Under the pieces are notes generated by a model, which saw nothing but the letters and a program-made list of their open reading frames with translations, had not been told where the DNA came from and did not search any database. A stretch of DNA of 64,000 nt from assembly GCF_042657385.1 (NCBI RefSeq), contig NZ_JBHSLA010000001.1:744001-808000 (forward strand). The letters run 5' to 3'. The position numbers and the translations under genes were made by a program. This DNA is from Algorimicrobium hallyeonense. Its GTDB lineage: Bacteria > Bacteroidota > Bacteroidia > Flavobacteriales > Flavobacteriaceae. Shown piece after piece: positions 18,601 through 25,828 of the stretch (within the stretch, counting starts at the first letter, position 1; every line of letters begins with the position of its first letter).

Positions 18601-19354
18601 AATACGCACTGTTAACGGTGTTTTCGAAATCGCTATTTAAACTATCGCGTAGCTTGTAAAGTTGTTCGGCAAAAAGAGCGTTTTCAGATGTTTCACTGGA
18701 TTTATGTTTGGGTGAAATAAACAATAATAAATGCTGCTTGTCTTTACTTAATAGAAAGCCATTTTCTAAAATAAATGCATCGCCAAAACTTAACTGCTGA
18801 AGTTTTTTTAACGCAATAAAGGATAATCCTAAAGGATCGCGTAGAATGGTTTCTTTTGCAACAAAACCTGAAGGGGAAATTAATGTTTTGTAATGTGCTT
18901 GGGTTATGGCTTGCAGACTGTCTGCATCCAATTTACCTTGAATAGTTTGGTAATCTTCAGTCTCTAAAAAAAGTGGTAAATTTTCGTAAACAAAATCCAA
19001 TGTGGTTAAAACGGTTTCATCGGGAATTTGTCCTTGAATTTTCGTGTAATACGGTTGTGAATGTTTTTCTAGACTATCAATAAATTGAGCAGCGTATCGA
19101 GTTAAATCTTGAACGGAAGCACCAGATTCACGCGTGATATTGACAATAATTTTATCCGCAAAATTGACAGTTTTTAAAACTTTTTGAGCATCTTCATTTT
19201 CGCTGCTTGTGGGAATAAGTTTGGTAATATCTTCTTCAAAAGTAATGTGGCTAGCCAAAACTATGAGTCCAGAAACCACGACAAGTAATCCCAGAAAACT
19301 GATTAATTTTCTAGAAGCAACCCAAAGATATATTTGATAAAAAAAGTTAGTCAT
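15671..19354 (-). CDS. MMPL/RND-type exporter fused to a PlsC-type acyltransferase domain
   Basis: About 1,227 residues. The first ~820 form two halves of an MMPL/SSD-type RND transporter: one helix, a large periplasmic loop and a six-helix bundle in each half (SLGIGSVLLGITLDYALHI; IISTFIFGLGIDYSIFITN). A PlsC-like acyltransferase domain follows, with HTSFLD (HX4D) near residue 895 and FPEGTRS near 961. The last ~150 residues after it have no recognised domain. Aryl polyene clusters normally carry an MMPL exporter (ApeM) and a separate acyltransferase; here both are one protein. It probably moves the pigment or its lipid-linked form out of the inner membrane. ATG 19354 overlaps the upstream stop by 8 bases. 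Confidence 0.85.
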   Translation of the reverse strand: MTNFFYQIYLWVASRKLISFLGLLVVVSGLIVLASHITFEEDITKLIPTSSENEDAQKVLKTVNFADKIIVNITRESGASVQDLTRYAAQFIDSLEKHSQPYYTKIQGQIPDETVLTTLDFVYENLPLFLETEDYQTIQGKLDADSLQAITQAHYKTLISPSGFVAKETILRDPLGLSFIALKKLQQLSFGDAFILENGFLLSKDKQHLLLFISPKHKSSETSENALFAEQLYKLRDSLNSDFENTVNSAYFGGALIAVANAQQIKRDITITVSIAMSVLLLILIVFYKKISIPLILFTPTAFGALLAVAMLFVIRTNISAISLGIGSVLLGITLDYALHILTHIRSNNNIKELYQEITKPVLMSSLTTAMAFLCLLFLKSQALQDLGIFAAISVLGASVFSLIFIPQVYRINKKSLQGKTILDTAAKYPFHKNKWLISGLVALFVLSIFTYSKVGFNNDISQLNYEPEELLQAQQRLDVLTNIQSKSVYLAAYGSNTEEAITANDAVFSKLQTLKKENQIINFSSIGALVQSQDQQQKHVEAWRNFWQPETIAFTKQELISSGETLGFKPSTFQQFYNLMEADFNTLNLDGFKTLKTVSIEDYIGEADGFSTVTSLVKLEDNQTESLIKTFKDQPQTLVIDRKQMNETFLGGLKNDFNRLVGYSLLVVLVLLLLFYRSVSLTLVTALPIALTWLLTIGIMGVTGIEFNIFNIIISTFIFGLGIDYSIFITNGLLHELKTGERVLPTHKTSIILSVITTILGVGVLIFAKHPALFSISMVSIIGIISALCIAFVLQPLFFKFFIGSKTSKPAPVVLFIFSSISFTYYGLGGLFLSIFGMTILRVIPVSMKKKMGWFHRVMSKFMKSVLDSYPFFKTQVINPTNETFKKQAVIIANHTSFLDILAIGMLNPKIIFLVNDWVYNSPFFGRAVKLAGFYPVSSGIENGVTHLQKKVDQGYSLMAFPEGTRSYTHKMKRFHKGAFYLAHQFKLDVVPIIIHGNSEILPKGNFVIKRGRLSVKILKRIAFDDTNFGIKDRERTKQISAYFKSEFKAFRNAHENATYFHNMVLEEFRYKGHEQYLTIKTDLNTHQDTYKYLLDTLEDDESITHISNAHGQLDFLLAVDSPNRKITSFLENSASRKLVQNSFIPNNHYKINSAESILKALKTPSNTLIINSDVLTNTQLESLSAQNTARVVLLFESTKRYLAIFEKLNYHISHQTQNLILLIKH

Positions 19355-20543
19355 GTTGTAAAACGCGTTTCTTCTTTTTAAATACGCCGAAGAAAAAATA
19401 GGCAGCAAAACCAAACAAAATGGCTCCAAGTGTTGCTAGAGCAAAACTTCCTACAATATACGTTTTAAGATGCTGTAAAACCTCAAAATTATCTAACAAA
19501 TCCGTAAGAGAATAGGAAATGGGTTCTTGTAAAATAAATTGCCCTAATTCTAGGCTGGCAATAATAATAAATGGTATAAAAGGAGGTAGGCTAACATTGG
19601 AAAAAGCAAAAGCAATGGTTTTATTTAATTTTAAAAACACAGCGAGTGTTAATACAATCAGTGTGTGAAATCCCCAAAGTGGCGAAAATCCTATAAAAAC
19701 CCCTAATGCAACCGAAAGTGCTTTCTTTTTTGGTGAATCCTTACTGCCTAGAAAGTCTTCAACAAAAAATCGTTTAAAGCCTTTTTTTTTAATATTTCGG
19801 AATAGTTGTCGTGGTTTGTAATAGATAAGTGTTAAAAAAACCAACCATGTATTTAGAATGCTAATCCGCGTAAAATCTTGAAATGGGCGAAAGTGAGAGA
19901 CACGTTCGGTTTCATCATAAAGTACTTGAATTGGCATGTTTTTAACCTCGGTATCTTTCCAAGCCGATTTGACAATCACTTCAATTTCAAACTCAAATTT
20001 ATTGGTGTAAAACTTCAGGTTTTTAATAACGTTTAACGGATATAAACGAAATCCTGATTGGGTGTCTTTTAATTTAATACCCGTTTCAAACCAGAACCAA
20101 AAGTTGGAAAACTTATTTCCAAAACTACTTTTTCCAGGCACACCTTCCTGTTTCATGTTTCGGGAACCAATAATCAACACGTTCTTGGTGTTGTGTTGGT
20201 CTAATTCTGTGATGAAATTTGGAATATCACTCGGGAAATGTTGCCCATCAGAATCAATAGTTATTGCAAACTCATAGCCTAAAGCAATTGCTGCTTTAAA
20301 TCCGGTTCGTAATGCAATTCCTTTACCCTTGTTTTTGGGGAAATGAATTTGTTGAATATTTGGATAATCTTTTAATATGTCTGTCGTGGCATCGGTTGAC
20401 CCGTCATTGACAATAATAATATTGTTGGAGTAGGTTAAAACTCCGTCCACCACACGCTTTAAAGTATGCTGATTGTTATACGTTGGAATTAAAATACAAA
20501 CGTTTAAATCGGTAATTTTTTGTGTGATACTTTGGTTTTGCAC
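19347..20543 (-). CDS. Glycosyltransferase family 2 fused to a DUF2062 membrane domain
   Basis: A 398-residue protein. Residues 12 to about 240 are a GT-A glycosyltransferase family 2 domain with ILIPTYNN, VNDGSTD and the metal-binding DSDGQH (D97-x-D99). Residues about 255-395 match DUF2062, with GVFIGFSPLWGFHT and three to four hydrophobic segments. GT2 enzymes of the dolichol-phosphate-mannose type transfer sugars to lipid carriers. In aryl polyene clusters a glycosyl- or acyltransferase (ApeJ) is thought to finish the lipid anchor, so this may add a sugar to the pigment or its anchor. Its stop overlaps the MMPL start (ATGACTAA). Confidence 0.85.
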   Translation of the reverse strand: MQNQSITQKITDLNVCILIPTYNNQHTLKRVVDGVLTYSNNIIIVNDGSTDATTDILKDYPNIQQIHFPKNKGKGIALRTGFKAAIALGYEFAITIDSDGQHFPSDIPNFITELDQHNTKNVLIIGSRNMKQEGVPGKSSFGNKFSNFWFWFETGIKLKDTQSGFRLYPLNVIKNLKFYTNKFEFEIEVIVKSAWKDTEVKNMPIQVLYDETERVSHFRPFQDFTRISILNTWLVFLTLIYYKPRQLFRNIKKKGFKRFFVEDFLGSKDSPKKKALSVALGVFIGFSPLWGFHTLIVLTLAVFLKLNKTIAFAFSNVSLPPFIPFIIIASLELGQFILQEPISYSLTDLLDNFEVLQHLKTYIVGSFALATLGAILFGFAAYFFFGVFKKKKRVLQHD

Positions 20544-20563
20544 GTACTAAAAGCCTTTTGGAG

Positions 20564-20623
20564 TTAGTGACTGAAAAATACTGATTTTTAATGGACTATG
20601 ATAATCTAATCAGCAGTAACTAA
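20564..20623 (-). repeat. Nested inverted repeats in the largest gap of the core operon
   Basis: TTAGTGACTG at 20564-20573 pairs (9 of 10) with CAGTAACTAA at 20614-20623. Inside it CTGATT at 20581-20586 pairs with AATCAG at 20608-20613, and a local AAAAAT/ATTTTT hairpin lies at 20575-20590. It sits between the stop at 20620 and the glycosyltransferase start. There is no T tract, so it may be an mRNA-stability or processing structure rather than a terminator. Confidence 0.35.
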
Positions 20624-21264
20624 AATTTTTGTCCCGGTTTTTTGCTTTGTTCTTTCAGTAGTTCCGTGTAATGTTTAAATGCATTTAAAATAGATTCGGC
20701 ATGATCATGACCATCAACACTCATTACTAATTTTATTTTATCCCACTTGTTTTTCTTCTCATACTTTAAAAATGGAACAAAAATGTTTAAATATGCTTGA
20801 TCTTTTTTTCTTTTATCAATGTTTTTATAAGCATAAACATTTTCAAAATCATAAAGCATGGAGTTTATAGCTTTGGTACCCTTTTTATTCATAACGGATA
20901 ATCTTAAATAGTCTCCTTCAAAAGTTGCTTTGTATCCCTTTTTTAAATGACTGTTGTGTTCATAACCGTATTTTTCAATTAAAAAAGCTTTCGTTTCCAT
21001 TAATGAAATATCGCCAGAATTGGCAGGAGCAACGGAATGGAAGGTTTCCACTTTACCATTTTCAAAGGTAATTTTCGAAACATCAGACTTTTTTATATGA
21101 TAGGATGGTCCTGAAAGATTATCTGATTTTTTATAGGAGATGGTTTCAATGTGAATTTCTTCAACTTTGGAGGAAATCTCTTCGTTATTGGTTGTTAAAA
21201 TAATGTCTTGAGCGGACATTGGAATGGTAAAAAGGAAAAGTAGTAGGTAGGTAATTTTTTTCAT
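20620..21264 (-). CDS. Secreted conserved protein of the pigment cluster, unknown function
   Basis: A 214-residue protein with a clear signal peptide (YLLLFLFTIPMSAQ, cleavage after about residue 19). The N-terminal mature part (DIILTTNNEEISSKVEEI ... ISYKKSDN ... KITFENGKVE) has the short-strand pattern of small secreted beta domains common in Bacteroidota envelope proteins. The C-terminal half is lysine-rich and charged. No catalytic motif is recognised. It lies upstream of the glycosyltransferase and downstream of another exported protein, so a role in carrying or anchoring pigment in the envelope is possible but unproven. Confidence 0.7.
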   Translation of the reverse strand: MKKITYLLLFLFTIPMSAQDIILTTNNEEISSKVEEIHIETISYKKSDNLSGPSYHIKKSDVSKITFENGKVETFHSVAPANSGDISLMETKAFLIEKYGYEHNSHLKKGYKATFEGDYLRLSVMNKKGTKAINSMLYDFENVYAYKNIDKRKKDQAYLNIFVPFLKYEKKNKWDKIKLVMSVDGHDHAESILNAFKHYTELLKEQSKKPGQKF

Positions 21265-21275
21265 ATTTGGTAACG

Positions 21276-21773
21276 TTATTTAGATGTTATACTTTGTTTT
21301 TCTTCATCTGTAAACACGGCAGATTGTAAAATAAAATCTTTAATATGGTTCTTTAAATTTTTCGAGGAAATGTACTGATATTGTTTTAATATAAACTGCT
21401 TATCTTCTACTATAGCATCTTTATATTTTAAAATTTTGGGTGTGTTCTCTTGAATTCCTAATCTTACAAATCGCGGTTCAATATTGTTGGGTTCAGTTTC
21501 AATGGCATATTCTATATAGCCTACACCTTCTATAAAACCATCTTTTTTGTCTTTTAGGGTTTTTGCACTTCTAGCTTTTAAAGCTATGGCCGCACCTTTA
21601 TATGCTACTAAAGCCATAGCGTCTGTTTTAGAAACTGATTGCATGGCCGTATAAAACGCATCTACAAGTTCTTGACTTTGAGCCGCTTCTTTATAAGATT
21701 GACGTACCTGATTTAACTCTAACCTTTGTACGTTAAAAACGAGTAGGACAAAACTTATAAGTATGAATTTCAT
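21276..21773 (-). CDS. Exported conserved protein of the pigment cluster, unknown function
   Basis: A 165-residue protein with a hydrophobic N-terminus (FILISFVLLVFNV) that looks like a signal peptide or anchor. The rest is helical (TPR-like repeats are possible: DAFYTAMQSVSKTDAMALVAY, then EGVGYIEYAIETEPNNIEPRF). The second segment, ending in EPNNIEPR, resembles the end of a TPR unit. It is 11 bases from the next gene and 6 bases from the FabZ-like gene, so it belongs to the same transcript. I do not recognise a function. Confidence 0.68.
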   Translation of the reverse strand: MKFILISFVLLVFNVQRLELNQVRQSYKEAAQSQELVDAFYTAMQSVSKTDAMALVAYKGAAIALKARSAKTLKDKKDGFIEGVGYIEYAIETEPNNIEPRFVRLGIQENTPKILKYKDAIVEDKQFILKQYQYISSKNLKNHIKDFILQSAVFTDEEKQSITSK

Positions 21774-21779
21774 AGGTGC

Positions 21780-22145
21780 CTATATTACGTTGTATGACGT
21801 AATCAATTTTAATGCCACAGTATCGTTAAACTTGGTAATATTTTTAACGCGAAATCCTGTTTTGGTATCTTCAAAATCCAGAGTAAGTTCTAAATCTGGT
21901 GTTTTAAATGGATTAATAATCGCCATGAATTTCACATTACTAGCGGATTCCATAAAGAGTTTTTTTGAAAGAACTTCTTCTGACAGCTCTTTAATAATCT
22001 GCATCATACAGACACCAGGCGTTACAGGATTCCCAGGAAAATGGCCTTTAAAAACATCATGTTCTTTATTGATAGTAATGTTAGCAATAGCCTTGCCTTC
22101 CGTGGATTCTAGTGAGTTAACTTTATAAAAATCTTTTAGTAACAT
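21780..22145 (-). CDS. FabZ/ApeI-like hot-dog dehydratase-family protein
   Basis: A 121-residue single hot-dog domain. It keeps the FabZ loop GHFPGNPVTPGV with the catalytic-position His35, but the position of the catalytic Glu (PGVLIIE in FabZ) is Gln49 (PGVCMMQ). The usual N-terminal PHRYPF segment is absent. It may be a 3-hydroxyacyl-ACP dehydratase that uses other residues, or a non-catalytic partner. It lies 6 bases upstream of the exported helical protein and 8 bases downstream of the beta-barrel gene. Two further hot-dog proteins are encoded at 33987-34870. Confidence 0.8.
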   Translation of the reverse strand: MLLKDFYKVNSLESTEGKAIANITINKEHDVFKGHFPGNPVTPGVCMMQIIKELSEEVLSKKLFMESASNVKFMAIINPFKTPDLELTLDFEDTKTGFRVKNITKFNDTVALKLITSYNVI

Positions 22146-22153
22146 GGGTTTTA

Positions 22154-22798
22154 TTAAAATTTAAATTTATAATAAACACTTAATTGAAATACGGAATTTA
22201 GCTTATTATTGCCGTTATAATAGTAGTCATTTTCATTTCCAAAAGTATAATCGTTGTCATAGTAATTATTGTTATAAAAATCATCGCGTACATCAACAAA
22301 CCCTTGTTTGTAGCGAGCCTCTAAACCTAAGCCCATTGGGAATTCGTAACCAATACCTGCAAAAAAAGCAATATCTATTGGAATAATGTCGCCATAGGTG
22401 TTATCGGACACATTAATTTCTAAACTAGGTCCGACTAAAAAATGCAAGCCAACATCTGGAATAAAAAAGAATTTATTTGAGATGGCAGCACCAATATAGT
22501 GAATGCTCACATCATTTCCAGAATATCTATAAATTTCACCATCATAAGGATTGCTGATTGTAAAGTTGTCACGGCCAAAGCCTTGGTTGGAATAGGATGC
22601 TTCTATCTGCAATTCATAAATCTTTGGAAAATGAATGTTTAAAAACATTGCACCTTGAAAGCCTACTTTTCTTGTGGAATTATCAATGTTAGTAACAGTT
22701 GCTGCATTTAGTCCTGCTTTAAAACCAGGACGGACTTGTACTTGAGCAAAAACTGCTGAAGTAAAAATTAAGCAAATGATTAATGATAGTTTTTTCAT
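22154..22798 (-). CDS. Outer membrane beta-barrel protein (porin/PorT-like family)
   Basis: A 214-residue protein with a signal peptide (LSIICLIFTSAVFAQ). The remainder alternates hydrophobic and polar residues typical of an eight-stranded outer membrane barrel, beginning VRPGFKAGLNAATV and ending in an aromatic terminal strand (FQLSVYYKFKF). An Asn/Tyr/Asp-rich loop lies at about 170-200. Such barrels are common in Bacteroidota. Its place in the pigment operon suggests a link to outer membrane deposition. It overlaps the upstream lipoprotein gene by 4 bases. Confidence 0.8.
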   Translation of the reverse strand: MKKLSLIICLIFTSAVFAQVQVRPGFKAGLNAATVTNIDNSTRKVGFQGAMFLNIHFPKIYELQIEASYSNQGFGRDNFTISNPYDGEIYRYSGNDVSIHYIGAAISNKFFFIPDVGLHFLVGPSLEINVSDNTYGDIIPIDIAFFAGIGYEFPMGLGLEARYKQGFVDVRDDFYNNNYYDNDYTFGNENDYYYNGNNKLNSVFQLSVYYKFKF

Positions 22799-23403
22799 TT
22801 GGAAATTGATTTGAGGTTAATTTCTAGTTTAATATTATGATGTTTAATAGTAATTTGGTTTGCAATATTATTACTTATATCTGTAAACAAAAAGTGAACT
22901 TTCTCTTTTTGATAACCCGTTCGAATTATTTGATTTAGGTGTTCGGAAACATAATAGAAGTGTTTTTTACCCAAAATAGCCGTTTGATAAATGTGAATCG
23001 TATCCTTTATGAAACTTTTAGAAACCAAATTTTGCTCTTGAACCAAAGCTTTAAAGTCGGTTTTTAAAAGATTTATTAGTAGTTTTTTATTGAGCTCATC
23101 CAAAATATAATTAACCTTGAACTCCGTTTCGGTTATGGAGAAGTCGAATAATTTTGCACCCATTTCTGTTGTAAAAACGATTCGATGATTGCCATCTTCA
23201 ATCTTTTTAATAATTAATAAACCACCAAAACTATTGTCGTAAACCTGAATACTGGCCTTGTAAACATAGTCTTGATTGGCATCAGAGAAATACGGATTGG
23301 TTATAAATTGCTTCTTTACTTCCTGTACTGTTAATTGGTTCTTCTTACTATAAGACCCGCAGCTCAATATTAGAAAGCAACAACTAATGATTAAATAACG
23401 CAT
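22795..23403 (-). CDS. Lipoprotein, possibly ApeN/LolB-like (DUF3261-type role)
   Basis: A 202-residue protein with a lipobox ending ILSCG (Cys15), so predicted to be membrane-anchored. The mature part is beta-rich (KASIQVYDNSFGGLLIIKKI, HRIVFTTEMGAKLFDFSI), reminiscent of LolB/DUF3261 lipoproteins. Aryl polyene clusters of E. coli type carry a LolA homologue, a DUF3261 lipoprotein and an MMPL exporter. Here LolA is the adjacent upstream gene (20-base overlap) and an MMPL protein is in the same operon. By analogy it could receive lipid-linked pigment at the outer membrane. Sequence similarity to that family was judged by eye only. Confidence 0.65.
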   Translation of the reverse strand: MRYLIISCCFLILSCGSYSKKNQLTVQEVKKQFITNPYFSDANQDYVYKASIQVYDNSFGGLLIIKKIEDGNHRIVFTTEMGAKLFDFSITETEFKVNYILDELNKKLLINLLKTDFKALVQEQNLVSKSFIKDTIHIYQTAILGKKHFYYVSEHLNQIIRTGYQKEKVHFLFTDISNNIANQITIKHHNIKLEINLKSISK

Positions 23404-24001
23404 CAGAAACCGGGTTGTTTAATACTTTATTACTGAAAACAATTCTGGTGTAATCGCCAGACGGTTCCACCATTTTCACAATTTCAACATCACCTTGTGC
23501 ATTAAAGGTTAATTGAAATACTTCAATAAATGAAGCCGATTTTTTGTCCTTCGGCTTAAAATAAACGAGGCTGTTGTTTCCAGATTTATAGTATTCTATA
23601 TGGAATTCTTCTGCATCAAACATATCGCCTTTTATACTGTTAATAATGAGACTATTCAGTTGTTTAAAAAGTTTGCTTGAACTCATGTCAATATCACTTT
23701 TTTTGCCTTCATCATTAATATATAGCTTGTTATCTTTAAAGATAACAGAATAAACAAAGGGGTCGGTATAAGACCATTTTACCAAATTTGGCGCTTTAAA
23801 ATGCAGGTTACCTTTGGTAATAATATCATTAGATAAAAAATCCATGTGTTTGTACTGCGTAAAGGCACTTGTAATGGTTTTTGTGGTTTTGGCTTGCTGT
23901 TTAACCACGCTTTTTAAGGCATCTGCCTCTGCTGAATTCATGGGTTTTTGTGCATGTAAATTCAGAATAAAGAAGAAGCACAGTATAGAGATATTACGCA
24001 T
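23384..24001 (-). CDS. LolA-like outer membrane lipoprotein carrier protein
   Basis: About 205 residues with a signal peptide (ISILCFFFILNLHAQ). The mature protein shows the LolA pattern: an N-terminal helix (EADALKSVVKQQA), SAFTQYKHMDFLS, GNLHFKAPNLVKWSYTDP and LYINDEGKKSDIDM. LolA-like proteins carry lipidated cargo across the periplasm. In aryl polyene clusters a dedicated LolA (ApeL) is thought to carry the pigment lipid. ATG 24001 (MRNISIL) overlaps the upstream stop as ATGCGTAA. The longer frame to 24100 would bury the signal peptide. Confidence 0.83.
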   Translation of the reverse strand: MRNISILCFFFILNLHAQKPMNSAEADALKSVVKQQAKTTKTITSAFTQYKHMDFLSNDIITKGNLHFKAPNLVKWSYTDPFVYSVIFKDNKLYINDEGKKSDIDMSSSKLFKQLNSLIINSIKGDMFDAEEFHIEYYKSGNNSLVYFKPKDKKSASFIEVFQLTFNAQGDVEIVKMVEPSGDYTRIVFSNKVLNNPVSDALFNH

Positions 24002-24770
24002 AAGCTTGGGTGTTGAATAAGGCATCAATCGTAACGGATTGAAAATTATTATCACGTAAAAATAACAATAACTGTTCCAAAACCCTAACAGATTTATCAC
24101 TCGTGTCGTGTAAAAGAATTACATCGCCAGGTTTAAGGTTTTTAATGGTACGTTTTAGTATCTGTTCTTCAGATAGATTAGTGGTATCTAATGAGCGTTT
24201 ATTCCAACCAATCGTGGTTAAATGCAAGTTTTGAACTGCACGACCAATACGTGGGTTGGTTACCCCAAATGCCGGACGGTATAATTTGGGACTTAAACCG
24301 CTATATTGCTTAATAATACGATTTGTTTTTTCCAATTCCGCTTGAACCTTCTTCGTTTTAAAAAAGCCAAAATTATTGGCATGAGAATAGGTGTGATTCC
24401 CAATGGTATGACCTTCCGCTATAATTTGTTTAAAAAGATCCGGATGATTTTCAATATGTTTTCCAATACAGAAAAATGTGGCTTTAGCTTGATATGAATT
24501 TAGAAGGGCTAAAACTTGAGGCGTAAACACTAGGTTTGGTCCATCGTCAAAGGTGATGGCTATGTGGTTTTTAGTAGCGTTTTTATTCGCATTTAAAATT
24601 TTAATATGGTAGTTCCAACCAACCAATCCCGAACCCAAAGCTGTAAGTATAAACCAAATAAAAAAAAGTGAAACAAACCACCAAATACTTATAGGATTTA
24701 TCAGAGAAACAACTAATAAACCTATAAAAATAACACTGGTTGTTAATGTTACTAATTTAAAATTTAGCAT
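23994..24770 (-). CDS. Membrane-anchored polysaccharide deacetylase (NodB domain)
   Basis: A 258-residue protein with two N-terminal membrane helices followed by a NodB homology domain. ITFDDGPN supplies the catalytic Asp75 and metal-binding Asp76, NHTYSH gives His126 and His130, and LYRPAFG and VILLHDT are further family motifs. NodB-type enzymes remove N-acetyl groups from sugar polymers or lipid-linked sugars using a divalent metal. Together with the GT2-DUF2062 protein in this operon, it may trim a sugar that links the pigment to the envelope. That is inference from context only. Confidence 0.82.
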   Translation of the reverse strand: MLNFKLVTLTTSVIFIGLLVVSLINPISIWWFVSLFFIWFILTALGSGLVGWNYHIKILNANKNATKNHIAITFDDGPNLVFTPQVLALLNSYQAKATFFCIGKHIENHPDLFKQIIAEGHTIGNHTYSHANNFGFFKTKKVQAELEKTNRIIKQYSGLSPKLYRPAFGVTNPRIGRAVQNLHLTTIGWNKRSLDTTNLSEEQILKRTIKNLKPGDVILLHDTSDKSVRVLEQLLLFLRDNNFQSVTIDALFNTQAYA

Positions 24771-25828
24771 TGACGAAGTAAGGTGAAACTATGATTTTCT
24801 CCACGATACTGGTTGTATAAAAGTATGGTTTTATAATGAGAAGGCGTAATAGTATTCATCTGAAAAGCTTCAGGAACGGTTTGTGTTTTTAAAATATGAG
24901 CTCCTAAAAGAAGCCCAAACGAAGAAGCTGTGTTAAATTCCCCAATCCAAGGTTTGTAAGCTAGTTGCTGTGTGTTTTGAAAATCACCTCGTGTTAATGT
25001 TTCGTAGTAAGAATCAAAATCAACATCACCATTATTCCCCAAAATAAGGGTGTCTATTTCTGATGGATTTAAGTTGTTTGCTTTTAAAAATTCGCGCGCC
25101 TTTTCGGCTACGGAGTGCAATGGCAAGGTATTAAAGGTTTGTAAGTCTTCAACGATGGCTAAAGAAGAATCTTGCTTTTCATTGGAAACTACAAAAAAGT
25201 TAGCGCCTTCACTATAAATAGCACCTTTAGTTTTGGTGTCTACTATTTGTGAACTTTCAACAGGTACTTCTTTTATGTGTTTTATGAGTTTGTTAAGTGA
25301 AATGGTATAATCGCCTATTTCGTCAACACCACCAATTAAAATATGTTGGGCTTCATTTAATTCCAACTGTAATTTGGCATCTAATAGCGCAGACTCAAAG
25401 GAGTTGCTCTCATGCACATAGGTAAAATTATAGCCCTTACATTGAATTTCCAAAGCAATTTGTCCACCAACGGTATTATGTGTAGATTGAATAAAAGGTG
25501 TTGGTGTTAAGTACTGTTCGTTATCATCAATTATGGCACTTAAAAACTTTTCCGAATCGCGTAAACAGCCCATTCCTGTTCCCGTAATAATGGCGTCAAC
25601 ATTATCCAAATGTGCTCTTTTTAAAGCTAATTTGGAGGCTATAATACTCATTTTAATTCCTTTTGCCATGCGTCTGGCTGCAGCAGGCGGAATAAAATCT
25701 TTATAATTCGGATTTATAGCAGGAAAAGTTGTGGCATTATATGAAATGATGTCTTTTAGAAAATCAGCTTCATCTGTCGTATTTTGCGCCGAAACGGAAC
25801 CAAAACTATTTATGTACACGTTTTTCAT
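24764..25828 (-). CDS. Chain-length-factor-like ketosynthase (no active-site Cys)
   Basis: About 354 residues with a thiolase/ketosynthase fold but an altered nucleophile loop. Where FabF proteins have TACSS, this one reads HESNSFES, placing Asn near residue 142. The N-terminal block (NSFGSVSAQN) and the C-terminal half (TLILGNNGDVDFD; EFNTASSFGLLLGAHIL) also lack the two catalytic histidines. This is the hallmark of chain length factors that pair with an active ketosynthase. The partner is almost certainly the adjacent upstream ketosynthase at 25828-27030, whose stop shares one base with this start (TAATG). Confidence 0.82.
   Translation of the reverse strand: MKNVYINSFGSVSAQNTTDEADFLKDIISYNATTFPAINPNYKDFIPPAAARRMAKGIKMSIIASKLALKRAHLDNVDAIITGTGMGCLRDSEKFLSAIIDDNEQYLTPTPFIQSTHNTVGGQIALEIQCKGYNFTYVHESNSFESALLDAKLQLELNEAQHILIGGVDEIGDYTISLNKLIKHIKEVPVESSQIVDTKTKGAIYSEGANFFVVSNEKQDSSLAIVEDLQTFNTLPLHSVAEKAREFLKANNLNPSEIDTLILGNNGDVDFDSYYETLTRGDFQNTQQLAYKPWIGEFNTASSFGLLLGAHILKTQTVPEAFQMNTITPSHYKTILLYNQYRGENHSFTLLRQC

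Noticed and set aside
21763..22128. Plus-strand frame opposite the FabZ-like gene
   Set aside because: The minus-strand reading has the GHFPG hot-dog motif and operon spacing; the plus reading has nothing recognisable.
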